Of a stretch of DNA of 17,072 bases, positions 8,001-14,980 are shown one piece after another (the first letter of the stretch is position 1; each line of letters starts with the position of its first letter). The notes under the pieces are model-generated. The model was given only the letters and a program-made list of their open reading frames with translations, made no database searches and was not told the origin of the DNA. Origin of the DNA: an uncultured Ruminococcus sp. (GTDB taxonomy: Bacteria > Bacillota > Clostridia > Oscillospirales > Acutalibacteraceae); contig UQQD01000028.1 in the NCBI GenBank assembly GCA_900543095.1, positions 1 to 17,072 on the forward strand, in the 5' to 3' direction. Position numbers and translations under genes: made by a program.

Positions 8001-11000
8001 TTATAAACAGCACCCAAAAAGAGCTTCTTGATGAATTTAATAATAACGAAGTGCCTTATGACAAAACCAAAACGGTTGTTGATTTGTTTAGGGAGCAGGC
8101 AAATAAAAATCCGGACAAAACCGCCGTTGTTTATAAAGACAGGCGCTTGAGCTATATTGAACTTGACAGGATTACAGACCGCCTTGCAGGCTATGTTCAC
8201 AGCCTTGAAATCGGTACGGAGGACGTTGTGTCCGTTCTTATTCCGAGATGTGAGTATATGGCGATAGCTTCATTGGGCGTGTTAAAATCAGGCGCCGCAT
8301 ATCAGCCGCTTGACCCGTCATATCCGCCCGAAAGGCTTGAATTTATGATAAAGGATTCATCGGCAAAGCTCCTTATCGCCGACGAAAGCCTGTTATCGCT
8401 TGTTCCCGAATACAAGGGCAGGGTGTTGTTTACAAAGGATATTCCGAGCCTGCCCGAAGCAACTTACGAAATCAAAAGTCCTAACCCCGACGACCTGTTT
8501 ATCCTGCTTTACACCTCCGGCTCAACAGGCACTCCAAAGGGCGCAATGCTTGAGCATAAAAACATCACGGCTTTCTGCGATTGGTACAAAAGGGCAGTTG
8601 AGCTTGACGACACAAGCGTAGTATCGGCTTATGCAAGCTACGGATTTGACGCCTGCCTTTCGGAGATGTACCCTGCGCTCACAAACGGAGCAACCGTTCA
8701 TATCATTGACGAGGATATTCGTCTTGACCTTGTAAAGGTAAACAAATATTACGAAGATAACGGCGTTACACACGGATTTATGACAACGCAGGTTGCAAGA
8801 CAGTTTGCAACCGAGATAAAAAACAAGTCGCTTAAATATTTTCTTACCGGCGGAGAAAGACTTGTTCCGTTTGAGCCGAAAACAAATTATAAGCTCTACA
8901 ACCTCTACGGACCTACCGAGTGTACCGTTTGTATCACAGGCTATATTGTCGATAAATTCTATCACAGAATACCTATCGGCAAGGCTAACACCAACACAAA
9001 GCTGTATGTTATCGACAAATACGGCAGACGTCTGCCGATAGGCGCTTTGGGTGAGCTTTGCGCCGCAGGACGGCAGGTTTCAAGAGGCTATCTCAACCGC
9101 CCCGAACAAACTCAAAAAGCATATTCACGCAATCCGTTCTGTTCTGAGTCCGACTACATCAAAATGTATCATACGGGCGATATTGTTCGTTTTATGAATG
9201 ACGGCAACGTTGATTTTGTCGGCAGAAACGACGGTCAGGTCAAAATCAGAGGCTTTCGCATAGAGCTTTCCGAGGTTGAAAAGGTTATCCGTGAGTATGA
9301 CGGAATAACCGACGCCACAGTTATTGCCAAAAAGCTGCCTGCGGGCGGTATGTGCATTAACGCATATATTGTATCAAACGGAAAGATTGATATTGACAGC
9401 CTTAATAAATTCATTGCCGAACGCAAGCCGCCTTATATGGTTCCTGCCGCAACAATGCAGATAGAAAAAATTCCGCTTAACGTAAACGGTAAGGTCGATA
9501 AACGAAAACTGCCCGAAATCCATTCAGCTTCGGCGCAAAAGAAAGCGTCCGCACCAACGGAAAGAAAACTCACCTTCCTTGAAAAGAAAATTTCAGAAAT
9601 CGTTGAAAAAATCATAGGTCATAATGAATTTGACGTTTCCGAGGATCTTCTCAGCGCAGGAATGACGTCACTTTCCGTAATCAAGCTTGCGGTCGAGCTG
9701 AATAAAGCGTTTGACTTTGAAGCGAATGTCAAAAAAATGATGAAGGGCTGTTCGGTTCTGTCAATAGAAGATGAGCTTCAGGAGTTTATGCTCAGCAAAT
9801 CCGCAAATGTACAGAAAAAAAGCGAGGTTCAGGAAAAACCGCACAAGAATTTTTATCCGCTTTCCAAAACCCAGCTCGGCGTATATTTAGACTGTATGAA
9901 AAATCCGTACAGCACGGTATATAATATTCCGTCAATCCTTACCTTCCCCAAAACCGTTGACGCCGACAAGCTTGCAGACTCTGTAAAGCAGGTTATTAAG
10001 GCTCATCCGTATATAATGACTCATCTCTCTATTGATAATGAGGAGGTTGAGCAGGCATACGTTGACAAGGCAGCCCCCGAAGTCCCCGTTGTTAAGCTCA
10101 GCGAAGAACAGCTAAACGACTTTAAAAAGGAATACGTTAAACCGCATAATCTTATGAAAGCTCCGCTGTTCCGTGTAACCGTTGCAGAAACCGACAAAAA
10201 TGTTTATCTGCTCTCGGACTTTCATCACCTGATTTTTGACGGCGCTTCGGTTGCACTGCTCTTTGAACAGCTGAAAACAGTTTACGAGGGCGGCAATATC
10301 GAGCCTGAAAAATATACCTACTATGATTATGTTGAAAATGAAATAGCGGCGGAAAACGGCGAAGAATATAAAAAAGCCGAAAAGTTCTTTGACAATATGA
10401 TGAAGAGCTTTGAGTCCGCAACCGAAATCACGCCTGACCTCAGAGGACGTCCGCAGGACGGCAGTCTTGCGCTTACCGCTGTTCCGATTGATATGAAAAG
10501 GGCAGAGAGCTTTTGCTCTCAAAACGGCATAACGCCGGCACATCTTTTCCTTGCGGCAGTTTTCTACACCGTGTCGCGTTTTGCAAATAACCGCAATGTT
10601 TATCTCAGCACCATAAGCAACGGCAGAAGCGATATGCGCCTTACAAATTGCTTTGGTATGTTCGTAAAAACGCTTGCTCTCGGAATTGAGGTTGAAGATA
10701 CATCTTCTCTTGAATTCGTGCAAAAGAGCAAGTCCGTGTTTACCGATTCGATTGAAAACGAAATATATCCCTATGCAAACCTTTGCGCAAAATGCGGCTA
10801 TGCTCCGAATATTGTTTATGAATATCAGCTTGGCGTTGTAGACGATCTTGTAATCGACGGAAAAAAGGTACAGCGTGATTACCTTGAAATGAACACAGCA
10901 AAGTTCAAAACGGCAATTCATATCGAAGAGCAGGACGGCAAACCGTGCGTTGTTGTACAGTATAACGACGCTCTTTACAGCAAAGAGCTTATGCAAACAT

Positions 11001-14000
11001 TAGCTCAGTCGGTGGTATCTGCGGCAAAGCATATTATCGAACAGCCGAACGGCAGGATAAGAAGCGTATCCCTGCTTTCGCAGGATCAGCTTAAACAGCT
11101 CGACAGCTTTTCGTCCACATTGATTGCACCGGTTGAAACAAAGCTTTTGCACAAGATGTTTGAAAAACAGGCGGACAGAGTGCCAGACAACAAGGCGCTG
11201 GTTGCCTGCGACAGAACGCTTACCTATTCAGAGCTTGAACGGCTTTCAAACATTACCGCAAACAGCCTTATCGAAAAGGGCTTTAAAAAGGGAGACAGAG
11301 CAGTATTACTGCTTGAAAGAACCTCAAAATTCTTCACCTCGCTTCTCGGTATTCTCAAAGCAGGCGGTGCGTTTATCCCGACTTGCCCCGATTATCCAAA
11401 GGAGCGAATCGACAGCATAATTGAGGACAGCGAGGCAGATTTTGTTATCACGGAGGGCGAGCTTCTCAATGAATATAACAACACTGTCAACGTTGATGAA
11501 TTGCTGTCGGGTGCAAATGACAGCAGACCCGAAATTGACGTTCAGCCCGATGACCTTGCTTATCTTATATACACCTCCGGTTCAACGGGAAAACCAAAGG
11601 GCGTAATGCTCCGCCACATCGGAATTGCAAGCTATCTAACCTATAACGACGCAAATATTCAGGTCAAGCGTGTTGTTGATAACTGCAAGGCTTACGGCTC
11701 TGTAACGACAATATCCTTTGATATGTCGCTCAAGGAAACAATGCTTTCATTGTGTCACGGACTTACGCTTGTCTTTGCAAGCAATGAAGAAACCGTAAAT
11801 CCGATTGCACTTGCAAAGCTCCTTACCGATAACAATGTTGATGTATTTAACTCTACACCGTCAAGGCTTTTGCAGTATATGGAGCTTGATGTCTTTGCAG
11901 AAGCAATGGCAAACTGCAAGGTGATTCTTTCGGGCGGTGAAAAGTATTCCGATAAGCTTTTAAAAGCTCTGCGTGAAAAGACAACTGCAATAATTATCAA
12001 CACCTACGGTCCTACCGAAATAACCGTTTCGTCAAATGCCAAGGAACTCAGAGATGCAAAAATAATATCCGTAGGCAAGCCGTTGTTCAACTATAAGGAA
12101 TATATCGTTGACGCTGATAACAACCTGCTGCCGATAGGCGTTGTGGGCGAGCTTCTCATCTCCGGCTGCGGCGTGGCGCTCGGTTATAACAAGCTCCCCG
12201 AACAGACCGAAAAGGCGTTTGTTGAATTTAGGGGAGAGCGCACTTATCGTTCGGGAGATTATGCAAAATGGACCGACGGCGGCGACGTTGTAATCCTGGG
12301 CAGAACCGATAATCAGGTTAAGCTGAGAGGACTTCGCATTGAACTTGGCGAGATTGAAAAATCGCTTACAAACATCAGCGAAATTAAAAGTGCTGTCGCT
12401 TTGATAAGAAAAGTCGGCAAGTCAGACGCAATCTGCGCCTACTACACAGCCGACAGTCCGCTTGACGTTGAACAAATCAAAGAGGAGCTGAAAAAGAACC
12501 TCACAGATTATATGGTGCCTACGGCGTATATGCAGCTTGACGAAATGCCGCTTACGCCAAACGGCAAGGTGAACCCAAGGGCGCTTCCCGAACCGACTGA
12601 CACCGCGTCAAAGAGCGGCGCTTTGCCTAAGACGGAGCTTGAAAAGACGTTCTGCGACATCTTTGCACAGATACTTGAGCTTGATACCGTTTATGCCGAC
12701 AGCAGCTTCTTTGACATCGGCGGAACATCGCTTACCGCAACACGGGTAGTAATTGCCGCAAGCAAGAAGAATATCGAGCTTGCATACAGCGACGTGTTTG
12801 CAAATCCAACGCCGCAGGCGCTTGCAAAATTCATAAGCAAATCAGGCGGCATTGAACAAAACGAACAAAACGGGCTTGACGACCTGAGCGGTTTTGACTA
12901 TTCGGAAATTGACGCTCTGCTCAAAAACAACACGATAGAGAACTTTATCAACGGTGAAAAACAGCCTATAGGCAATGTGTTGCTCACAGGACCTGCGGGC
13001 TTCCTCGGAATTCACATACTCTATGAGCTTTTGCACAGATATAACGGCAAGATTTACTGTATGATTCGTGACAAAAACAATAACCCTGCCGCCGAAAGAC
13101 TGAATTCTATCTTCTATTATTATTTTGAAGAAAGCCTAAAGGAAAAATACTTTGACCGAGTGGTTATCATTAACGGCGATGTAACAAACGCCGAGTCGTT
13201 TGACAAGTTTTTAAATTGCGGCATAGACACGGTTATTAACTGCGCCGCAAATGTAAAGCACTTCTCAAAGGGAACCGACATTGAGGACGTAAACCTTTAC
13301 GGAACGCTTAACGTGCTTGAATTCTGCAAAAAGGCAAACGCACGTCTTGTACACGTTTCAACAATGAGCGTTGGCGGAATGTATGTCGGCGAGCCGGGAC
13401 CCGTAAAACAGTTGGAAGAAACCCAGCTTTACTTCGGTCAGAGTCAGGGCTCAAAATACACCCTGTCAAAGTTCCTTGCAGAGCGTGCAATTCTGAGCGA
13501 AGCCGCAAAGGGACTTAACGCAAAAATAATGCGTGTAGGAACGCTTGCGGCACGAAACAGCGACGGCGAATATCAGATTAACTTTACCACAAACACCTTT
13601 ATGGGCAGGCTGAAATCCACGCTTCTTATCGGCAAATATCCGTATGAAGCAATGGATATGCCGTTTGAGCTTTCACCGATCGACTTTGTTGCAAAGGCAA
13701 TTTTACTGCTTGCACAAACCCCGAAGTCCTGCACGGTATTCCACCCGTTCAATAACCATACGCTGATTATGGGCGATTTATATACCGAAATGGATAGGCT
13801 CGGACTCCATTCCAAGGCGGCAGAGTATGATGAATACGCTTTGGCTCTTGAACAGGCAGAACAGGATCCCGAAAAGGCAAAGATACTTTCAAGTATGATT
13901 GCCTACCAAAATATGGCTCACGGACAAAAGACCTTTGTTGTAGGTAAGAGCAACACATTCACTATGCAGGTGCTCTACCGTATGGGCTTTATCTGGCCTG

Positions 14001-14065
14001 TAACCTCGCTTGACTATATGAAACGCTTTATCAATGCACTTCGCAGCTTAGGTTTCTTTGACTGA
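5078..14065 (+). CDS. Nonribosomal peptide synthetase, A-T-C-A-T-C-A-T-R, likely making an N-acyl-dipeptide aldehyde
   Basis: A 2995-aa enzyme; AAGGAG lies 6 bases before the ATG. A1 is about 8-465 (FTSGSTGNPKG 136-146, GYGASE 263-268, K458). T1 carries S513. C1 is about 565-995 (HHIVFDG 687-693). A2 is about 999-1480 (D1191, YGPTE 1277-1281, K1472). T2 carries S1531 in an unusual GMTS. C2 is about 1593-2010 (HHLIFDG 1716-1722). A3 is about 2023-2500 (D2215, YGPTE 2310-2314, K2497). T3 carries S2551. The reductase R is about 2630-2995: NADPH motif TGPAGFLG 2637-2644, T2762, and Y2794-x-x-x-K2798. A1 has Ile182 where amino-acid-activating domains have Asp, so it probably loads a carboxylic or fatty acid. 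There is no epimerase, so L residues are expected. R domains release thioester-bound chains as aldehydes or alcohols with NAD(P)H. No phosphopantetheinyl transferase or thioesterase is encoded in the window. Domain order is certain; substrates are inferred. Confidence 0.95.
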   Translation: MQRVLKMIASVIQKAPDSVAIVDRGGKRLITYGQLDEMSGRIAAEVVKSGCEKGSIIPIKIPKSAEYIAAELGVMRAGCVFTPLITDYPDERVEYIKSLCKSKTLIDLEFVERAMKNEPQKQWADLKDEDGSYVVFTSGSTGNPKGIYHTQKSFDSSINGYISAFCFEKNDIYLDIVTQSFIAAKINYTPLALGATVHILSDDERKNIRLLEDYILDNNITVAVIGPAQQKIFKNKSKSLKRIISLGERLSNEYSDDYLIINGYGASETHGSLYFYVDKRYDNTPIGKPLSFVNAYVLDENGNEASDGQEGELCISGASVAKGYLGLPEQTAKAFVPNPFANRDNEEILYHTGDIVKRLPDGNIVYLNRKDWMVKINGQRVETGEIEVQTTHIDGLSTAVVKAFQNEYGQNYLVDYYKADRRISADEVKEHLKKRLPDYMIPLFFVQLDSFPLNANGKLDRKSLMPPSISDFKAEYCAPTNDVEENLCNAFEKILNCGKVGINDNFFELGGDSIKVMKLQNECGISGLTTAVIFEGKTPAGIAAILAQSGEDIFAQCALDKRDMYPLTPSQMGVYLACVQNPDGTMYNTPGGYSFKKGEVDEDRLISAIKKAVANHAALKITVDNSTGAPMMKPRNNIEINIPVIKTDDIERAKREFVKPFDLEKDFLFRFAIIESEEECFLAMDFHHIVFDGTSISVISSEIALAYDGKELLPEQLTQLDLAVYEERVEDTKEYKEAKAYYDSIFSGVDVKSDLTEDFAEDKNAENKPCGEFNIFVNDKLASSKVDAFTHKLGVTPNTLFLGAYQYAVSKFTGQSETVICTVNHGRHDSRMQSTVGMMVRTLPLYANINEESTVADFLAGVQDNLQNTIKHDSYPFVKLASEYDISSDIMLAYQSDAFNSFRLGNVELKLSSIPVDSSLAKLNIMIFKSDGGFELRFEYRTDLYREETIRSFADTYVKILEEFMTKGKLFEVELINSTQKELLDEFNNNEVPYDKTKTVVDLFREQANKNPDKTAVVYKDRRLSYIELDRITDRLAGYVHSLEIGTEDVVSVLIPRCEYMAIASLGVLKSGAAYQPLDPSYPPERLEFMIKDSSAKLLIADESLLSLVPEYKGRVLFTKDIPSLPEATYEIKSPNPDDLFILLYTSGSTGTPKGAMLEHKNITAFCDWYKRAVELDDTSVVSAYASYGFDACLSEMYPALTNGATVHIIDEDIRLDLVKVNKYYEDNGVTHGFMTTQVARQFATEIKNKSLKYFLTGGERLVPFEPKTNYKLYNLYGPTECTVCITGYIVDKFYHRIPIGKANTNTKLYVIDKYGRRLPIGALGELCAAGRQVSRGYLNRPEQTQKAYSRNPFCSESDYIKMYHTGDIVRFMNDGNVDFVGRNDGQVKIRGFRIELSEVEKVIREYDGITDATVIAKKLPAGGMCINAYIVSNGKIDIDSLNKFIAERKPPYMVPAATMQIEKIPLNVNGKVDKRKLPEIHSASAQKKASAPTERKLTFLEKKISEIVEKIIGHNEFDVSEDLLSAGMTSLSVIKLAVELNKAFDFEANVKKMMKGCSVLSIEDELQEFMLSKSANVQKKSEVQEKPHKNFYPLSKTQLGVYLDCMKNPYSTVYNIPSILTFPKTVDADKLADSVKQVIKAHPYIMTHLSIDNEEVEQAYVDKAAPEVPVVKLSEEQLNDFKKEYVKPHNLMKAPLFRVTVAETDKNVYLLSDFHHLIFDGASVALLFEQLKTVYEGGNIEPEKYTYYDYVENEIAAENGEEYKKAEKFFDNMMKSFESATEITPDLRGRPQDGSLALTAVPIDMKRAESFCSQNGITPAHLFLAAVFYTVSRFANNRNVYLSTISNGRSDMRLTNCFGMFVKTLALGIEVEDTSSLEFVQKSKSVFTDSIENEIYPYANLCAKCGYAPNIVYEYQLGVVDDLVIDGKKVQRDYLEMNTAKFKTAIHIEEQDGKPCVVVQYNDALYSKELMQTLAQSVVSAAKHIIEQPNGRIRSVSLLSQDQLKQLDSFSSTLIAPVETKLLHKMFEKQADRVPDNKALVACDRTLTYSELERLSNITANSLIEKGFKKGDRAVLLLERTSKFFTSLLGILKAGGAFIPTCPDYPKERIDSIIEDSEADFVITEGELLNEYNNTVNVDELLSGANDSRPEIDVQPDDLAYLIYTSGSTGKPKGVMLRHIGIASYLTYNDANIQVKRVVDNCKAYGSVTTISFDMSLKETMLSLCHGLTLVFASNEETVNPIALAKLLTDNNVDVFNSTPSRLLQYMELDVFAEAMANCKVILSGGEKYSDKLLKALREKTTAIIINTYGPTEITVSSNAKELRDAKIISVGKPLFNYKEYIVDADNNLLPIGVVGELLISGCGVALGYNKLPEQTEKAFVEFRGERTYRSGDYAKWTDGGDVVILGRTDNQVKLRGLRIELGEIEKSLTNISEIKSAVALIRKVGKSDAICAYYTADSPLDVEQIKEELKKNLTDYMVPTAYMQLDEMPLTPNGKVNPRALPEPTDTASKSGALPKTELEKTFCDIFAQILELDTVYADSSFFDIGGTSLTATRVVIAASKKNIELAYSDVFANPTPQALAKFISKSGGIEQNEQNGLDDLSGFDYSEIDALLKNNTIENFINGEKQPIGNVLLTGPAGFLGIHILYELLHRYNGKIYCMIRDKNNNPAAERLNSIFYYYFEESLKEKYFDRVVIINGDVTNAESFDKFLNCGIDTVINCAANVKHFSKGTDIEDVNLYGTLNVLEFCKKANARLVHVSTMSVGGMYVGEPGPVKQLEETQLYFGQSQGSKYTLSKFLAERAILSEAAKGLNAKIMRVGTLAARNSDGEYQINFTTNTFMGRLKSTLLIGKYPYEAMDMPFELSPIDFVAKAILLLAQTPKSCTVFHPFNNHTLIMGDLYTEMDRLGLHSKAAEYDEYALALEQAEQDPEKAKILSSMIAYQNMAHGQKTFVVGKSNTFTMQVLYRMGFIWPVTSLDYMKRFINALRSLGFFD

Positions 14066-14084
14066 TCGGCTAAAATATCATAAT
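14058..14084 (+). promoter_or_regulatory. Possible promoter overlapping the NRPS stop codon
   Basis: TTGACT (14058-14063) is a good -35 box. CATAAT (14079-14084) follows after a short 15-base spacer; TAATAG (14081-14086) is the weaker alternative at 17 bases. Transcription would start near 14091, exactly where the structured element begins. The short spacer and the overlap with the end of the NRPS gene make this tentative. Confidence 0.3.
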
Positions 14085-14090
14085 AGCATA

Positions 14091-14240
14091 AGTGCAAATG
14101 CCCCCTGTCACTCAGGCGGCGGGGGACATTTCGGAATTTCAGCGGTAGTTATATTCTCCCACTGAAACCCAAAGGAGCTAACGCTCATTTGCACTGTTTG
14201 CAATCTATAGGGCATCTGCAAAAGCGGATGCCCTGTTTTG
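14091..14240 (+). ncRNA. Structured element, candidate small RNA or 3'-UTR structure of about 150 nt
   Basis: AGTGCAAATG (14091-14100) is exactly complementary to CATTTGCACT (14186-14195), closing a region with three internal hairpins. These are AAATGCCCCC (14096-14105) with GGGGG (14121-14125) and CATTT (14127-14131), one bulged A; TTTCAGCGG (14137-14145) with CCACTGAAA (14159-14167), one mismatch; and GAGC (14175-14178) with GCTC (14183-14186). The five bases 14096-14100 can pair with either of two partners, so two folds compete. An intrinsic terminator ends the unit at 14240. It matches no RNA family I can name and is not a tRNA. It could also be a dispersed repeat or simply the 3' end of the NRPS transcript. 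Confidence 0.4.
14210..14240 (+). terminator. Rho-independent terminator after the NRPS operon
   Basis: GGGCATCTGC (14210-14219) pairs with GCGGATGCCC (14224-14233) around an AAAA loop: a 10-base-pair stem with one G-T wobble, followed by TGTTTTG. It closes the NRPS transcript or the candidate small RNA and isolates the two-component genes downstream. Confidence 0.85.
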
Positions 14241-14268
14241 TAAATTATTAAAGTTACTGTATTATATT

Positions 14269-14299
14269 TTACAACTCTATAACAAGTTTGTGTTATATA
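14269..14299 (+). promoter_or_regulatory. Probable promoter of the two-component operon
   Basis: The 83-base AT-rich gap between the terminator and the response regulator must hold a promoter if the regulator is transcribed separately. The best reading is TTACAA (14269-14274) with an extended -10, TG (14291-14292) then TATATA (14294-14299). TTGTAA (14239-14244) with TATATT (14263-14268) is an alternative. Neither is close to consensus. Confidence 0.35.
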
Positions 14300-14322
14300 A
14301 ATAATAGGAAGTGATTGTGATA

Positions 14323-14979
14323 ATGGCAAAAATTTTAATTATAGAGGATGAAAAGCCGATAAATGACTTGATTATGATGAATCTGTCATTGGTAGGGCAT
14401 ACCTGTAATCAGGCATTTGACGGCAAAGAGGCTTGTGATGCGTTTAATAGGTTTAATCCTGATTTGATAATACTTGACGTAATGATTCCTTATAAAAACG
14501 GTTTTTCGCTTTTACATGATAAAGCGTTCAAAGACATTCCTGTAATAATTTTAACTGCAAAAGGCGCAGTTATCGACAGAGTAAACGGATTAAATCTCGG
14601 AGCGGACGACTATATAACAAAGCCCTTTGAAGCGGTTGAATTAATTGCGCGCATAAATGCTGTTTTGCGGCGTACCAAAAAGCTCTCAATGTCAGAATTT
14701 ATTATCGGGAATGTTTCTGTTAATATTTCCGAACGAAAAGTCAGGGTGAATAATACGGAGGTCGAACTTACTAACAGAGAATTTGCACTCCTTGAAGTTT
14801 TGATAAACAACCGTAATATAGCATTGTCACGGCAAAAGCTGTTGGATTTGGTATGGGGGTACGATTATGAGGGAGATGATCGAACAGTTGACGTTCATAT
14901 TACAAAACTGAGAAAAAAATTAGGGCTTGATTCGTATATAAAGACAGTATATAAATTAGGCTATCGTTTGGAGATATAA
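14323..14979 (+). CDS. OmpR/PhoB-family response regulator
   Basis: A 218-aa DNA-binding response regulator of normal family length. The receiver domain (about 2-118) has the acidic pair E8/D9, the phosphoacceptor D52 in ILDVMIP, T78 and K100. A winged-helix output domain (about 125-217) follows, containing the typical LTNREFALLEVL and DRTVDVHITKLRKKLG segments. I start at the ATG at 14323 because AGGAAGTG (14306-14313) lies 9 bases upstream; an in-frame GTG at 14311 lies inside that site. The partner kinase gene begins one base after this stop, so the two are co-transcribed and probably coupled. The target genes are unknown. Being next to the NRPS operon makes control of peptide production possible, but the terminator between them shows separate transcription. 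Confidence 0.93.
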   Translation: MAKILIIEDEKPINDLIMMNLSLVGHTCNQAFDGKEACDAFNRFNPDLIILDVMIPYKNGFSLLHDKAFKDIPVIILTAKGAVIDRVNGLNLGADDYITKPFEAVELIARINAVLRRTKKLSMSEFIIGNVSVNISERKVRVNNTEVELTNREFALLEVLINNRNIALSRQKLLDLVWGYDYEGDDRTVDVHITKLRKKLGLDSYIKTVYKLGYRLEI

Positions 14980-14980
14980 A

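Noticed and set aside
10112..10996. Long antisense open frame (294 codons) inside the NRPS gene
   Set aside because: It is fully covered by C2-domain coding sequence on the + strand, has no binding site and encodes a Cys/Ile/Phe-rich composition typical of antisense shadow frames. Other minus-strand frames within 500-14000 are rejected for the same reason.
12968..14065. C-terminal NRPS domain considered as a thioesterase or separate dehydrogenase gene
   Set aside because: There is no GxSxG thioesterase motif, and the domain is continuous with the T3 linker in the same frame. The TGPAGFLG loop and Y-x-x-x-K identify a thioester reductase.
14091..14195. Cloverleaf-like fold considered as a tRNA
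   Set aside because: It is too long, lacks the T-loop GGTTCGA-type sequence and a plausible anticodon arm, and has a 10-base outer stem overlapping an inner helix.
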